Assembly (NCBI GenBank): GCA_021234155.1
Contig: JAJEKV010000059.1
Location: 8,438,779 to 8,502,778 of the forward strand
Length of the DNA: 64,000 nt
Reading direction: 5' to 3'
Source of the DNA: Isoetes taiwanensis
Taxonomy: Eukaryota > Streptophyta > Lycopodiopsida > Isoetales > Isoetaceae
Position 1 is the first letter of the stretch, and every line of letters begins with the position of its first letter. The position numbers were made by a program, and so were the translations under genes. Positions 35,395 to 46,619 of the stretch are shown here, piece after piece. The notes beneath the pieces were generated by a model that worked only from the letters and a program-made list of their open reading frames with translations, was not told where the DNA came from and made no database searches.

Positions 35395-35736
35395 CCCCAG
35401 GTAAAATAAAACCTACGATAAAGATATATTGCCTAACGTGTAATAAGGAACAACAAGGAATATATAAGACAAACAACAAACTTATCAACTAGGTACAAAT
35501 TCACAAATCAAAATCGAATCTCAAAAATGGCAGTAGATGTCGACAAGCATAAACCGTACGACAAAAACTTCCACATCAACCTCTTACAAGAAACCAAAAG
35601 CAAGAAAAAGGCAAATGAAATCGAAAGACATTACATAAACCTTTACAACACAACAAAAAACGGCTACAACAACCTCATATCATGCCCTTCCAAAACTAAG
35701 AAATACTGGTACCTTAAATGGAGGGGCATCATCTAA
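35395..35736 (+). pseudogene. GIY-YIG nuclease-like remnant
   Basis: The frame from 35527 reads KKANEIERHYINLYNTTKNG then YNN, the C-terminal half of the GIY-YIG fold, where the Glu in EIE is the metal-binding position and NGYN closes the domain. Upstream, in another frame, IKIYCLTCNKEQQGIYKTNN resembles the opening GIY strand; the YIG strand and catalytic Arg segment are lost at a frame break near 35494. Composition is rich in Lys and Asn, unlike neighbouring DNA. GIY-YIG nucleases occur in Penelope-like retroelements, large DNA viruses and phages; the source here is unknown. Confidence 0.5.
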
Positions 35737-36384
35737 ACCATCTAACTTGTTGTCTTAGTTCTTAAGGCGGAAAGGATTTTATACTTTGGCTCAAGGTAAA
35801 CAGGATCCCTCAACAAGATTTATTTTATACTCTTCTTTTACAGATCGATACTCTCAACTGCAGAATTTCAAACCTATCATTTTGAGTTGCAAGCTATGTA
35901 TAGGTTTTATTCTACATTCCTTTTGCGCAGATCCATCCAGCTGTTGTATTTGACGCATGCTCTAGGCCTTGACGTTTAGGTTTATATATCTATTTGATTT
36001 GTATTTCATTCCGCCTTACAGGCCCCATTTCGAGCCTAACATAGGTGAAAAGCCCAAAGCCAGAGAAACCCGTAAACATGAATGAGGGTCATTAACAAAT
36101 CCAAAATGTAAGCAATCTAAATCCTATTGTTTTCTATACTCTTCAAGTTGCAAAATTTTATGTTTGTGTACTTTGTATTATGATCCTCCTCAAGCCTTTC
36201 TTGCATGCATTTGAACACTCCTGAGCCGACATTTAACTCGCACCTATCACATATAAGACTCACTTGCCTCAGGAACTGTGCATGTAACGGGCCCTTGGTA
36301 GACCGCTCGAGTATTCAAACCTTGAATGTGCCTGTGGGGCGTTCTCGAGACACTGGCATAAATGGTAGAAGCAACTACTCATAA

Positions 36385-36475
36385 ACGTCTAGACGGTTTT
36401 GCCCAGTTGGTTAAGGGCATGTCGGTTAGAAACGTTACAGTGCACATTCTAATGGCGTTTCCAAGTCCACGATAT
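36385..36475 (+). repeat. tRNA-like sequence, possible SINE head
   Basis: TTTGCCCAGTTGGTTAAGGGC resembles a plant tRNA D-arm/A-box and TTTCCAAGTCCACG, about 60 bases on, a decayed B-box. Too degenerate for a tRNA. Confidence 0.3.
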
Positions 36476-37082
36476 ATGTGGATGCAATTATTTTTCTTAA
36501 TCGAAGTTGAAAGTAGTCGACGTAACAATTACAATGATCGGGTCCTTTGCATTAGATATCACTATCTAACAAATAACAAGATGTGTACCACTCTATGGTT
36601 CTGGCGTAAGTAATCTGGGGCATCCAGCAACCTAGACCAAAATGCTATCATGCAGTTAACAAAATCATTAAATAAATCACAATTTCCTTGCTAGTGATCT
36701 CAAATTTTCAATGGACTTTTAGCACGACGAAGATGCAAGTGATCTATCTTAATTAAACATCTTATGCTTATGCACGATTTGCTTGTGTAGCTATAAGCTA
36801 TCCCTTTTCACATGGCAAAGTCTTGGCTAATATGGAGTGTATGGAAGCCAAGGCGAAGAAAGGTCTTTTATGATAAGCATATTTCTTCTCGTGTGGTACT
36901 TCAAGAAATTGTGAAGAAGTTGTATAATTGCTTTCGATTCCAATTGGCCCCATCGTATTAAACTTCCAATATGGAGTGATCATCTAAAAGTGATTGATGC
37001 TTCAGGGACATTTCTTACTTCTGGAAGTACTTTGTAATATTTTGAGCTATAAGCTATCCCTTCTATAACATTTTTGCCGCCA

Positions 37083-37345
37083 TAGATACAGAACAAGCAG
37101 AGAACCAGTATAAGGTAATTTTCACAGTAGGGAAGGCCAAGGCCAAGTCTTTCATAGTCCTGATAGACTCAGGAAGTATCAACTTCGACATCGACTTGCC
37201 AGGGATTAATATCCAGATGGGGGCAGAAGTCATGGGCATTGGCAAGTACGACTTGATCATAGGAATGGAGTATCTTGGACCAACCCATGACTCTGTCTCA
37301 TCCTTCTTTCTGTATGTTTGGTGCATCCCTTTCTCCTCTGACTTA
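37083..37345 (+). pseudogene. Retroelement aspartic protease fragment
   Basis: A frame with no start codon reads AENQYKVIFTVGKAKAKSF, IVLIDSGSINFDIDLPG and MGIGKYDLIIGMEYLGPTHD. IDSGS is the retropepsin active site and YDLIIGMEYL its closing strand. The 60 or so residues normally between them are shortened, so this is an isolated, internally deleted Ty3/Gypsy-type fragment. No reverse transcriptase follows. Confidence 0.6.
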
Positions 37346-39708
37346 TTAGCTTGCTAACATGTTGATCTAAGAAATCATCAGATCAGTTAAACAATGCTTT
37401 AATCACAGAGGTTCTTGGAGTATTGGGTTTATGCAAGACCATTAATAAGCACCCCCCAAGTACCCAGAGTAGCATGCACGTTTGTCTGGTGCATAAACCA
37501 GTTGCATGAAATAACTGTCTTGCAGCTTTTTTCAAGTAAATTGAATTCTAAGGTAGAGTGCACGCACGAGTAATTTGAATGTTGTTCTATGTGCAATCAG
37601 ATGCTTAAGTTGTGGGTTATAATAAATAACAAAATGTTGTGTCGTTGGTTTTCCTACAGGAGGATGCCTCCTAGTTAATGTGATGCATTTTAGTGGCCCA
37701 AATCCAGTATATTCTACATGCTATTCAAAAACGAAATTTGCATTATATATTTTCAGCTAAAAGCTTGGAACAAGCCATTGGTAAATTTTTGATGTCAAAG
37801 TTTTCTGTAGGCTATTCAGAAGGTGGTTCAATCCTTTTTATCCTTTCCAAGCCTGTACATGACATGTACAGAGAAAGTCCAATGATATGGCTTTTTAGAA
37901 CATGTTATAGGTAAAGGTGGCTTTGCATCAGAAGTAGTAATTTTAAATTGATTGCAACAAGGACCCCTTCTTTCTATTTCTATACAGTTCAAATTAATTA
38001 ATTATGTAAGAAAACTAATTCTACTTTCAATGCAGTTGACGGTTTGCTAACAGGAAGCATGCCCTTCATGTCAGTACATTGGTTCACAATTGCAAATGTG
38101 AAAGCATGCAAGTTATAGTTAAACATCTATGTTTGTTAAGTAAGTTTTCCATATAAGGGGGCATCGATTCCAGCTATGCGAGCCTGGTTCTTTCAGTATG
38201 GTGTCCATGTTGCACAGGTAATATGTTTAGGTAATATGTTTATGTGAATTTATGTGTTGTCAGGTATGTAGAGAATAAAGTGTATTATGGTCCATTCATT
38301 ACAGCCATCTCGTCCATGTGAGAAGACATCAAACTTTGATAGATAGCATACCTCTGATTGAGAAGTCGCTTGGTAAGAAACAGTTACCTTACGATTACAT
38401 ATCATTTAAGGAACTTTTGGCAAGCACACACTAATGTGGTTTTTATTATGACTAAGACATTAAAATTCATTTATATGGGATGTCATTGCATTGTGGTTTC
38501 TTGTAGCATTTCATATTAAGCTTGCACCATCAATCTTTATCCGGTGATGAAGTTTAAGTTTCCTTAATGCCTATAATCGAGGCAAAATTGTAAATGTCTT
38601 TAAAATTAAATGGATTATATGATTTGAGGAAGTTGAATGAGTGCTTTAATTTAATTGACTTTATCATATTTTTCTCTCGCTATCGCTATATTGTCTAGGC
38701 TCTTTTCTAAAGAACATTTTAGAATTAGTCGTTTCATCAAAATGCTTGAGTCGCCACCGGATCTTCAATTAGTGCTACCAGTGATAGTTAATTATTGAAT
38801 TATTAGTTTTGTTATGCATAACTTAGCACGCTAATGTGAAAAATACATAATACAAAAAGAACTTGCCAATATACTTAATGGGATGTTTTATGGGTTTCAA
38901 TTTTGACCATTGATGTGGCGTATATTCCGCGGCTTTATGCCGATCAAAGGCCATTAAATTTTTGAACACAAACCTCGGCCGCCACTTTCAATGGTGTAAA
39001 ATAGACCAATGGTACAAAAATACAAAACCACTGAAGCACAAATAAAAAAACGGGATGTAGACCGTTCATCCGAATGAACAGGGCGGCTATGGACTACCGG
39101 AATAAACAGTCCCTGCTATGGACTCTTCAATCGCCTGATGGTCACAAAGAAACGCGGTGGTTTAATCTTTGTGTTTTGCAAGCATGCACCAACCCAAATA
39201 TTCCAAGCTTGGATCAATCCTCCAGAGGTCTATTGAAGACTGATTAATCCGCCATAGATGCAATGCAAGCAGATCTTTAATCCGACATAACCTCAAACCC
39301 GAAGAAATATTAGCTGCCATTAGATCATCTAACGAGTCCACCGGACCCCTTGCACCGCTCTCCAACATTAACCGCCTTCCTCTCGCTTAATGGCCGCCCC
39401 TGTGCCCAAGCATCCGCTTTGATGCCCCAGAATAAGTAAAACACGCAGAATCCCCTGCAAGAAGAGACAGAGGAATCGAACCGGAACTCTAAAAAAAGAA
39501 AGGCACGTGCCCTCTTATCTACTCCCTAGGAAAACAGCCCCTTACTGCAAAAAAAAAATACATTCTAAGAACCTAAAAAGAAAATATGACCACTAAATGA
39601 AAACAAGTCATTTAACCCCTCAGAAAACATACTGCCTCCACATACCATACAGGATAGGAATCATAGTCCAAACCATGCGAGAGATGCCCTCCCCCAATAC
39701 CAAACGAA
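37346..39708. other. No recognisable gene
   Basis: AT-rich. 38970-39430 is less AT-rich and has an unrecognised minus-strand frame (39162-39368); it may be transposon debris. Confidence 0.4.
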
Positions 39709-40516
39709 TTGGGCAAACTTAATTATCGGAGTCTAATGATACAAATACCTACTAAATTGACCTTGTCAAAGTCTTCTGGCCCCTCCGAGTCTGTTGTTAC
39801 TTCCCTTTCTAAAGAACTTCAGGCTGTCAGCAAAAAATTGAAATCAGAAGCTGTTTCAGGGCAGGCTTCCAAGAGTTTGGCTCCTCCTCCACGACCTGGG
39901 CTTGGCAGCCAAGGACGACATATCAAGGTAAGAGTGAACCACTTCCCTGTGAAAGTAGATTTTAACGCCACGATCTTCCATTACGATGTGGATATCTCTC
40001 CTAAGGTTAAATCAAAGCTAATTAACAGAGAAGTGGAAGAGGGGTTTGTGGAAGAGTATGGAAATTTTGGTCTAAAGGGCAGGCGCTGTGTGTATGATAG
40101 TGTAAAGAACATGTTTACAGCTACAGAAATGAGTTTTACACACCAGGAATTTAAGCTGAAGATTGAAGATGACATAAATGAGAAGAAAATAGAGAGGTCG
40201 TTCACAGTTGTGATCAAGCTTGTTAACAAGCTGGACGGTGAGCAAATGAGACTGTTCTTGCAAAGAAAATGTAATTCTTTTCCGCCGAAGTTTCTTCAAG
40301 CACTAGACGCTTGTTCTTAGGCGTGGGCAAATTGAGAATTACAGCCCGTATTCGTGATCATTTTTTTATCCAAGTTTTGGTGTCCAATCTTTGCAAAAAG
40401 GAGTCCTCACTTGGAAGGGCTTCTACCAGAGTCTTAGACCTACAATGGACGGGCTGATCCTCAACATTGACATGTCCGCCACAACAATACTAAGAAGGGA
40501 CCTCATGTACTCCTAA
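39709..40516 (+). pseudogene. Argonaute fragment: N domain plus linker-1, frameshifted
   Basis: The 203-residue frame carries APPPRPGLGSQGRHIKVRV then NHFPVKV and FHYDVDISP, the canonical start of the Argonaute N domain, and continues with YDSVKNMFTATEMSF and IERSFTVVIKLVNKL. It stops at 40318, but a +1 shift near 40305 restores DTLVLRRGQIENYSPYS, a TGA (where families have Gly-Arg-Ser-Phe), and then FGVQSLQKGVLTWKG with FYQSLRPTMDGLILNIDMS, the linker-1 (ArgoL1) signature. It ends before PAZ. No PAZ, MID or PIWI is present, so it cannot bind or slice RNA. Lack of introns suggests a retrocopy or a captured fragment. Closest in style to the AGO1/5/7/2 side of the plant family, by eye only. Confidence 0.85.
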
Positions 40517-41067
40517 AATTATAAGATACATTATTAACTGAAAGTTAAAAGATAATCAAGGGAGGTCTAACCCCTCGCTTTTATAATCAATTAAATTCCT
40601 ATTTGAATTCTACATCATCACCGTGTGTTGAGGAAAATGAGCCCTAAGACCGCACTGCTTTTATATAAGTGAACTAAACTTTGGATCGAGGGCAAAACTT
40701 TTTTCCTCAAACTTTGGATCAGAGGCAAGTTTCTTTCCTCAGTGTATAAGTTTTGTGATCTACAATGAAATTTATAAGATGTACATGGTGACTATATATT
40801 TTGGTTCATTTTAATTCTTTTCATTCCTGCAAAGATCATAATGGAGTACAGGCAAAACTTGCACAAAATTTGTGAGGATGAACAAGTACAATAACGTTAT
40901 ACAACAATGTAAGCCAATGTCTTATTTATGGCAGCTACTACTCGTCCAACAATGTAAGTCAATGTCTTATTTATGGCAGCTACTACTCGTCCCTTTTGAG
41001 CTCTATGATACCCTCTAGGAACTCAAAACGATTTTGCCCAATGGATATGAGGTGAGTTAGTGCTAGG
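40517..41067. other. Non-coding, with a two-copy 45-bp repeat
   Basis: ACAATGTAAGCCAATGTCTT through CAGCTACTACTCGTCC occurs twice in tandem at about 40902-40992. Otherwise nothing is recognised. Confidence 0.55.
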
Positions 41068-41136
41068 GAACCATGGGCACTCGGGGGTTTCCGGCGGGAA
41101 ACCGCCTCCTGGAAAACCCCGAGTGCCCATGGGTTC
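41068..41136. repeat. GC-rich palindrome with an inner GAAA hairpin
   Basis: Outer arms GAACCATGGGCACTCGGGG and CCCCGAGTGCCCATGGGTTC pair almost perfectly. Inside them GGCGG-GAAA-CCGCC forms a second stem with a GNRA-type loop. Flanks CTAGGG and CCACTAGG hint at a longer decayed inverted repeat, perhaps a MITE. Confidence 0.75.
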
Positions 41137-42078
41137 ACGACGGGACCACTAGGATCGTTGTTTTATGCGTATTACGCGGCGCCAACTAGGGACGAAAAAC
41201 CGTTTCTCACTTTATCTCCGACGAATTCTTCCCTCTCCGGCATTTTTCTGTAGCTGCATGTTACTGAAGGAGCATTTTTTTGGAGTAATCTGGTAATTTT
41301 TTATGGCACAAACACGAATCTCGTTGGCGCTTGCTATTTCTCATTTTTTTTTCTTTTTCTTGTTACAGATTTGAAGACACTAAAGAGTTTCTACGGTGGA
41401 AGCCAACGACAATGGCCAAAGACCCACCAAGTCGATGGGTAGCCAAGCACCACCGAAGTCGTGGGGGCAGCCAACCACCACCAAGTCGTGTGGGGAGCCA
41501 ATTCGGCGATGTTTTTGGCAGAGGCACTAAAATCTCTTTGCGCTTCCACATTTGAGCTCCTATTTTCGTTGTCCTTGTTTTTTCTCAATGTTTGGACATC
41601 TTTACTTTGTTGGCGGTCAGTTTTGTGGTCTGCTACTAATCTTGTGGACATTTGAGTGAAGACAGCAAGATCACACCAAAACAGAAATTACAGATGAGGC
41701 AAGGACTGGAAAAGTTGGATTAAGCCATTTCGGGCTTTTGCAAAAGATCTTGGAAGCAGTGGATATTGGCAGTGTTTATTTGTTTGGGTACTGAATGCTG
41801 TTTTGTTCAGATAAATCAAACAAATGGCGCCTCAAAATCCGTTGGAAAACCTTGTGCAGAGCCTCCGCAACCAGTAAAGCCTATCTTGATCTAAGGTTAC
41901 AGAATGGCCGTCTGTGTTCCGGCAAGAAATGGGTCGTCTTAATCTGAGCGGCTATGGCCATGTGTTCTGGCAAGAAATGGCTATGGCACATGTTCATGCA
42001 AGAAATGGCTATGGTGTAGCCTTTGCTTGTGTTAGGCTATGAATATGGCGTTAGGAAAGAGGGCATGAAAGCACAACT
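41137..42078. other. No recognisable gene
   Basis: Short frames only, including a hydrophobic-start frame at 41331-41555 rich in Ser/Pro/Arg. No family signature. Confidence 0.4.
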
Positions 42079-42270
42079 ATGTTGGCGGCAGTGCTGGGCA
42101 GAAAAAACACCGTAAAATTGCCTGGACTTGAGGCGTACGAAATCAGGCTTTATGTGTTTGTAGAAGCATCCAAAACCAGGCTAATGGCGGGATTCAAAGA
42201 AGATTACCTGGATGTGGTACTGGCACCTCTGGGCCTGATAATTCTAGCAGGGTATCAGCTTTTCTTCTAA
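42079..42270 (+). pseudogene. DUF599-like N-terminal fragment
   Basis: The end of the frame reads FKEDYLDVVLAPLGLIILAG then YQLFF, matching the first membrane segment of plant DUF599 proteins (YLDxVLVPLGLxxxxxYH). The family spans several membrane segments and its function is not established. Here the frame stops right after the first segment, and no continuation is seen within the next kilobase, so it is either exon 1 of a gene with a distant second exon or a fragment. Confidence 0.45.
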
Positions 42271-43325
42271 GAAAGTGAAAAAACAATCCGCTGGAAACAG
42301 TGGCGGGGTTGAATCATGCAGGCAGATCAATGTGGGTGCATGCAATTATGGGTTAGCGGTGCTCTGGTGGCGCCGCTTAGGAAACTGGTAACCAAGGTTA
42401 CCAAAAAAAACTCAAACCAAAAATACAAGCAGAACACTGGTCCTAGTGGTTTACGATATATGGACCTGCGTTGAGAGACCTGCGTTAAAGAAACTGCATG
42501 TCTTCACGGTGACATTATCTGCGTCCCATCTGGGTTAGAAAATCGAGAGCGAAAAACCTAGATTGGGTTCCTTGGTTTGGGAAACTTTTTAGCCTAAAGC
42601 ATCAAGTTTCCTGCAGTTTCTGCTAATATTTTGCCTACATGTTAATTTCAGAAAGTAATCGGACACATGGGCTTAAACCTTGGTATTTCCCGAACCAAGT
42701 TGGGTTCTTGTCTGAAAACCTAGAGCGGTTAATGGAAACTAGTCTAGGTTTCAATAAAGGTTACTAATTGCTCTAGGTTTCCTTCGGGTCGATTAATTTT
42801 GGCTCTAATTGCGAGGTATCGGGCTTTAAATGGTCTTAAAAGACTTTAGATTGCCATTTACGGCAAGAACCTTACAAGATTGCATGTATTTAGTTGTAGG
42901 CATTCTTCTGGCGGCAAAAATTGGAGCTCACAAGAACGGATCCGGCATCCGCATCAGCGCATAGCGGAAGATCAATGGTTTTGTCGTAAGATTTCTTGTA
43001 GGAATTTGTGGTAAATATATGGTTCACCTCTGTTATTTGTTTGTTTCAGAAGAAAGAAAAATCAGCACCACCATGTAAATCTTCCATTCCAATTCTATTC
43101 CACAAATCTGATGGTTTAGGGAATGATAGTATATAAATCTTCGGCCCAGCTTGTACCCAAGAATATGATGGCTTAGGCAATAATCGGCTCAGGAACCATT
43201 TGGCAAAGATCTCAATCAACTGAAACCTAGTTTTGCAACAGCCCTTCCGCACTCCAAAATAGATAGTCCGTTATTTTTAGATGAACTTGTAATTGCACAA
43301 AATTTTTTTGCATCTGTTTTAGTTC
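42271..43325. other. No recognisable gene
   Basis: Nothing supported on either strand. Confidence 0.4.
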
Positions 43326-43790
43326 TAGTAACGGCCACATGACTTTTATTTGAGGTAGTCTCTTCCCTTTTTTTCAAGTTTAGGGTGGAGGCCCCACTTT
43401 AATGTGGAGGTCACATCCTTCTTTTCTTTCCCTTTTTCCTAACATTTTGAAGGTCCTCTCCTTTTTTGAGGTCCCTCCTCTCCCGTATGGGAACGTATAT
43501 GGAGGGGGATAAGAAAATGTCACATTTGCATGGAGGGGGGTAAGAAAATGTCACATTTGCATGTGAGATTTTCTTATCCCCCTCCATATACCTTTCCCCA
43601 TACGAGAGAGGAGAGAGCCTCCAAAAAGAGGAGAGGACCTCCAAAAATGTAACTGAAATGGTAAGGGAGGGGGGCTAAAAGAAGGGGTACGAAAATGTAA
43701 CCTCCGCATTAAAGTGACGGCCTCCACCCCTAAATTTGATAAAGGGGGAAAAGGGTCCTCAGAAAAGGTCATGTGGTCGTGCCTAGTGCT
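43326..43790. mobile_element. Foldback MITE with ~200-bp inverted arms, CACTA-like ends
   Basis: The left arm starts CTAGTAACGGCCACATGAC and the right arm, inverted, CACTAGGCACGACCACATGA. Both share GGTGGAGGCC, a CACTTTAATG segment and CCCGTATGGG, and meet near 43500-43600 at a short direct repeat of AAGAAAATGTCACATTTGCA. No coding capacity. A truncated relative lies at 4690-4796. Confidence 0.75.
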
Positions 43791-44238
43791 TCTGCATTTT
43801 GCAGCAGTGTACTCTATCAAGCCAAACGAGATTTTCAATGCCTTCCTCAAAACCCAAATTACACCGAAATAGATGTGGGTTATGTTCCAACAAAACTTGC
43901 AATTTTGGTCCATTGTGACACAAATACAATCAAAATCAACCAATGAATAGGCATAATCCAAGGGCAAATTTAAAAGGAAAGCATAATGCAAATTATGCAT
44001 TATGAGGCATGCACGGCATGCAAACAATGCCAACAGAACTTGGTTTTTCAATGTATTCTGAACGAAATTCCTTCTCTTTTTAATGTCTTGCTTTCTAAAT
44101 GTCTTATGTGTGACGCCCAAAGACAAAGATACCCCGTGACGACGATAATCGCATCGCCATCACGCCGCACACGCCAATCCGACCGACGGGTACGCCCGAC
44201 GAAGCCAAAGTGTGTGTAGCCCCCGGGGCAACTTGCAA
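43791..44238. other. Non-coding, possible LTR start near 44107
   Basis: TGTGACGCCCAAAGACAAAG near 44108 resembles the beginning of a Gypsy-type LTR. No matching second LTR was found. Confidence 0.25.
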
Positions 44239-44298
44239 GGTATGTGCATTTATTAATGTGCACATTTACCAATGTGCACATTTATTAAGGTGCACACT
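44239..44298. repeat. Short tandem repeat TGTGCACATTTATTAA
   Basis: Three units of 16-18 bp with small changes. Each unit holds the palindrome TGTGCACA. Confidence 0.7.
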
Positions 44299-46100
44299 TT
44301 TCCATGTGGATGTCTTTATGCCACCTAGCCATTAAAGGCAGTAATATACCCAATTATCCCACATGCTTAAAGGGATAATTGGAAACCCTAGCCCTAACCC
44401 CATGTCTATTTAGGTAGGAGTAACCCTAACTTGCCATTTTCGTCCATAGGGTTTTAGGGATCTGTTTTGCCTGCTCCAGGGGTCAAAACCACCTCCCAGA
44501 CTCTGTCTGAGCGAATTGCACCATTAGTTTTCCCTGACTCAAGCAGCCCAGTAGGATGGTCGACTTCAGAGCAGGAGGAGCGAGCCAAGGATCAGGTATT
44601 TAGTCAATTTAATAGCATAAACCGTCCCTCCAAAATTTGTATCAAAGGGTTTAGCCTATTAAATTGCCCATAGCAGTCATCTAGATCTCTAGATACCCAG
44701 ACTCTAACTAAAGAACCTAACTCTATGATATAGATTAGATCTAGTTCTTTAGTTCTTCTGTGATGTATATGGATGATGTATCTCTGTGAACTCCGTGTAG
44801 TGGGAAGGGGGGTAGAGACCCTAAAGCTTAGTAGTTGATGCTCCTAGAGTAGCCTCTCTAGCACATTGTAGATTCGGCATGTGTACAAGAACCACACCTG
44901 GTTGTGGGTGAAGGGGCCAGACTGGCTAAGAAGGAGGTTCGTGTTCTCGACTTTTGAACGATCCCTCCGGTATGTAAGGCCTACCGGGATCATTGTGACT
45001 AGGTCTAATGGCTTACCACCGAAAAGCGTAAGGCATGGGCCTCGACACCGCGGGGTGGTGTTCACCTTCCAAAGGGTTAAGTCAATAAGGGCAAAGGCCC
45101 TCTAGTCGCCTTTGAGTCAAGATGGAAACCTCCGGGTGGGAGCGATCCCTACCGCCCCCATCGAACCGGGAGATGCAACCCGTGAGTAGCCCCTTTGGCT
45201 ATGCATCCCACACTACAAAAGTCCCAACACTTTTCAACCTTTGTGTGCACAGGAGGGGCGGATGGAGTGGACAACCCCATATTCCCCTGGGATTCACCTT
45301 TGATCAGCCAGATAACCCATGAGAGTTCAACTGAGGGGTTTTTTGACCATTTATGCACGATACTTAGGGGTTCTGGGGTGTTTTTAGGCACTAATTTGGA
45401 GCAATATCTATACACAGAGGGGTCAAATTGCCTTTAAAAATGCGTGATACAAGGGGGTTTTTTGCTACCCTCCTAACGCATGCCATACCCCCTTTATGTA
45501 TAAGTGCATCCCCTGCCTATGCCATGTTCTCATGCCATCCAAATCCATTGTCATGAATTCTGTCCGCAATGAACTGAGACCCAAGCCGCCACCCCCCCGA
45601 GTCCGAGCCTTGGGTAGGAACCCATATGTATTGTGGCCGATCTTTGTCTATGCAGATGTTGATGTACCACCCTTCGAGGTGGATATGTGATTATGTTGTA
45701 TACCGACATGTATGTTTACGCCTCAAGCTTAGGTAGGCCCCGAGGAGACAGGGTAATGACCCTTCACTCTTCCCAATCGACCTCGCTTTCGCACAAAGAT
45801 ATGTGGAGGGCCCTGTATCATCATGGTGCTGGTATGGAGGATGAACTCCTCGCTTGCATACCTGCGGAGTGCACCGTGATACCAGTAGGGGACGCCACAA
45901 AGGTATCGAGCAATGTTCTTGGAGACCAAGAGCAAAGCACCGACTATGCCTCGTGAGTACTAACTTGATAGATCCTCAAAACCCCGAAAAATGGGAAATT
46001 TTTTTTCTATTTTTGTAGTATATGCTAAGCTAGTAATAGTTAAGGAATGAGAACATAAAAAGACTAAAAAATTAGAGAGCCAAAACCTTCAAAAGTAGGA
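44299..46100. other. Unassigned; short frames, possibly old transposon leader
   Basis: GC-richer than its surroundings from 44880 to 45950. A frame at 45687-45956 (plus) includes HKDMWRALYHHGAGMEDELL. Neither it nor its neighbours show a family I know. Confidence 0.35.
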
Positions 46101-46102
46101 TG

Positions 46103-46166
46103 GTCTCACACGCCGCCCAGACGTATAATGAAAATCTCATTTTCGGCCGGGCTAACGCGGTGAGAC
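46103..46166. repeat. Palindrome R1 of a four-copy set
   Basis: GTCTCACACGCCGC ... AATGAAAATCTCATTTTCGG ... ACGCGGTGAGAC. The centre is itself palindromic. About 200 bp upstream of R2. Confidence 0.75.
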
Positions 46167-46314
46167 ATTGAGCCCAAAACACCTTTGAAAAGTCATGAAT
46201 TTCAAAAATAACATGGTAATTCGAATTTTAAGCTAAGAATTAGCTAGAATTAGTATGTTACATTTCTAAAACATGCTTAGAAAGTATAAAATTTAGCATC
46301 GGGGATCCACCATG

Positions 46315-46378
46315 CCTCACACGCCGCTACCATGAGCAAAATGAAACTTTCATTATTGGTCCGCACAATGTGTGAGAC
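46315..46378. repeat. Palindrome R2 of a four-copy set
   Basis: CCTCACACGCCGC ... AAATGAAACTTTCATTATTGG ... GCACAATGTGTGAGAC. About 100 bp upstream of the TATA box at 46479. Confidence 0.75.
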
Positions 46379-46478
46379 CATGAGGTTAGAAATGCTTAAA
46401 TTTGGTCATGTAGTAAGATAATAGGTGTTTTAGGTGACCCAAAAGGGTAGTTTAAAATTTGACCTAAAATGACCCGCC

Positions 46479-46487
46479 TATAAATAG
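46479..46487 (+). promoter_or_regulatory. TATA box of the histone-like unit
   Basis: TATAAATAG, followed 63 bases later by AGGCGATTTT (46542-46551). The same pair of motifs occurs in the next unit. Confidence 0.6.
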
Positions 46488-46619
46488 ACCTAGGACTCCC
46501 CTTTTCCACGCTCTTCCTTAGAAAATCGCCCCCCCTTGCCAAGGCGATTTTTCTGCCGACATCGGATCGACGAGCCACAAAATATGGCCGTGATCTAAAC
46601 AGACCGCTAGAGCTCCTCC

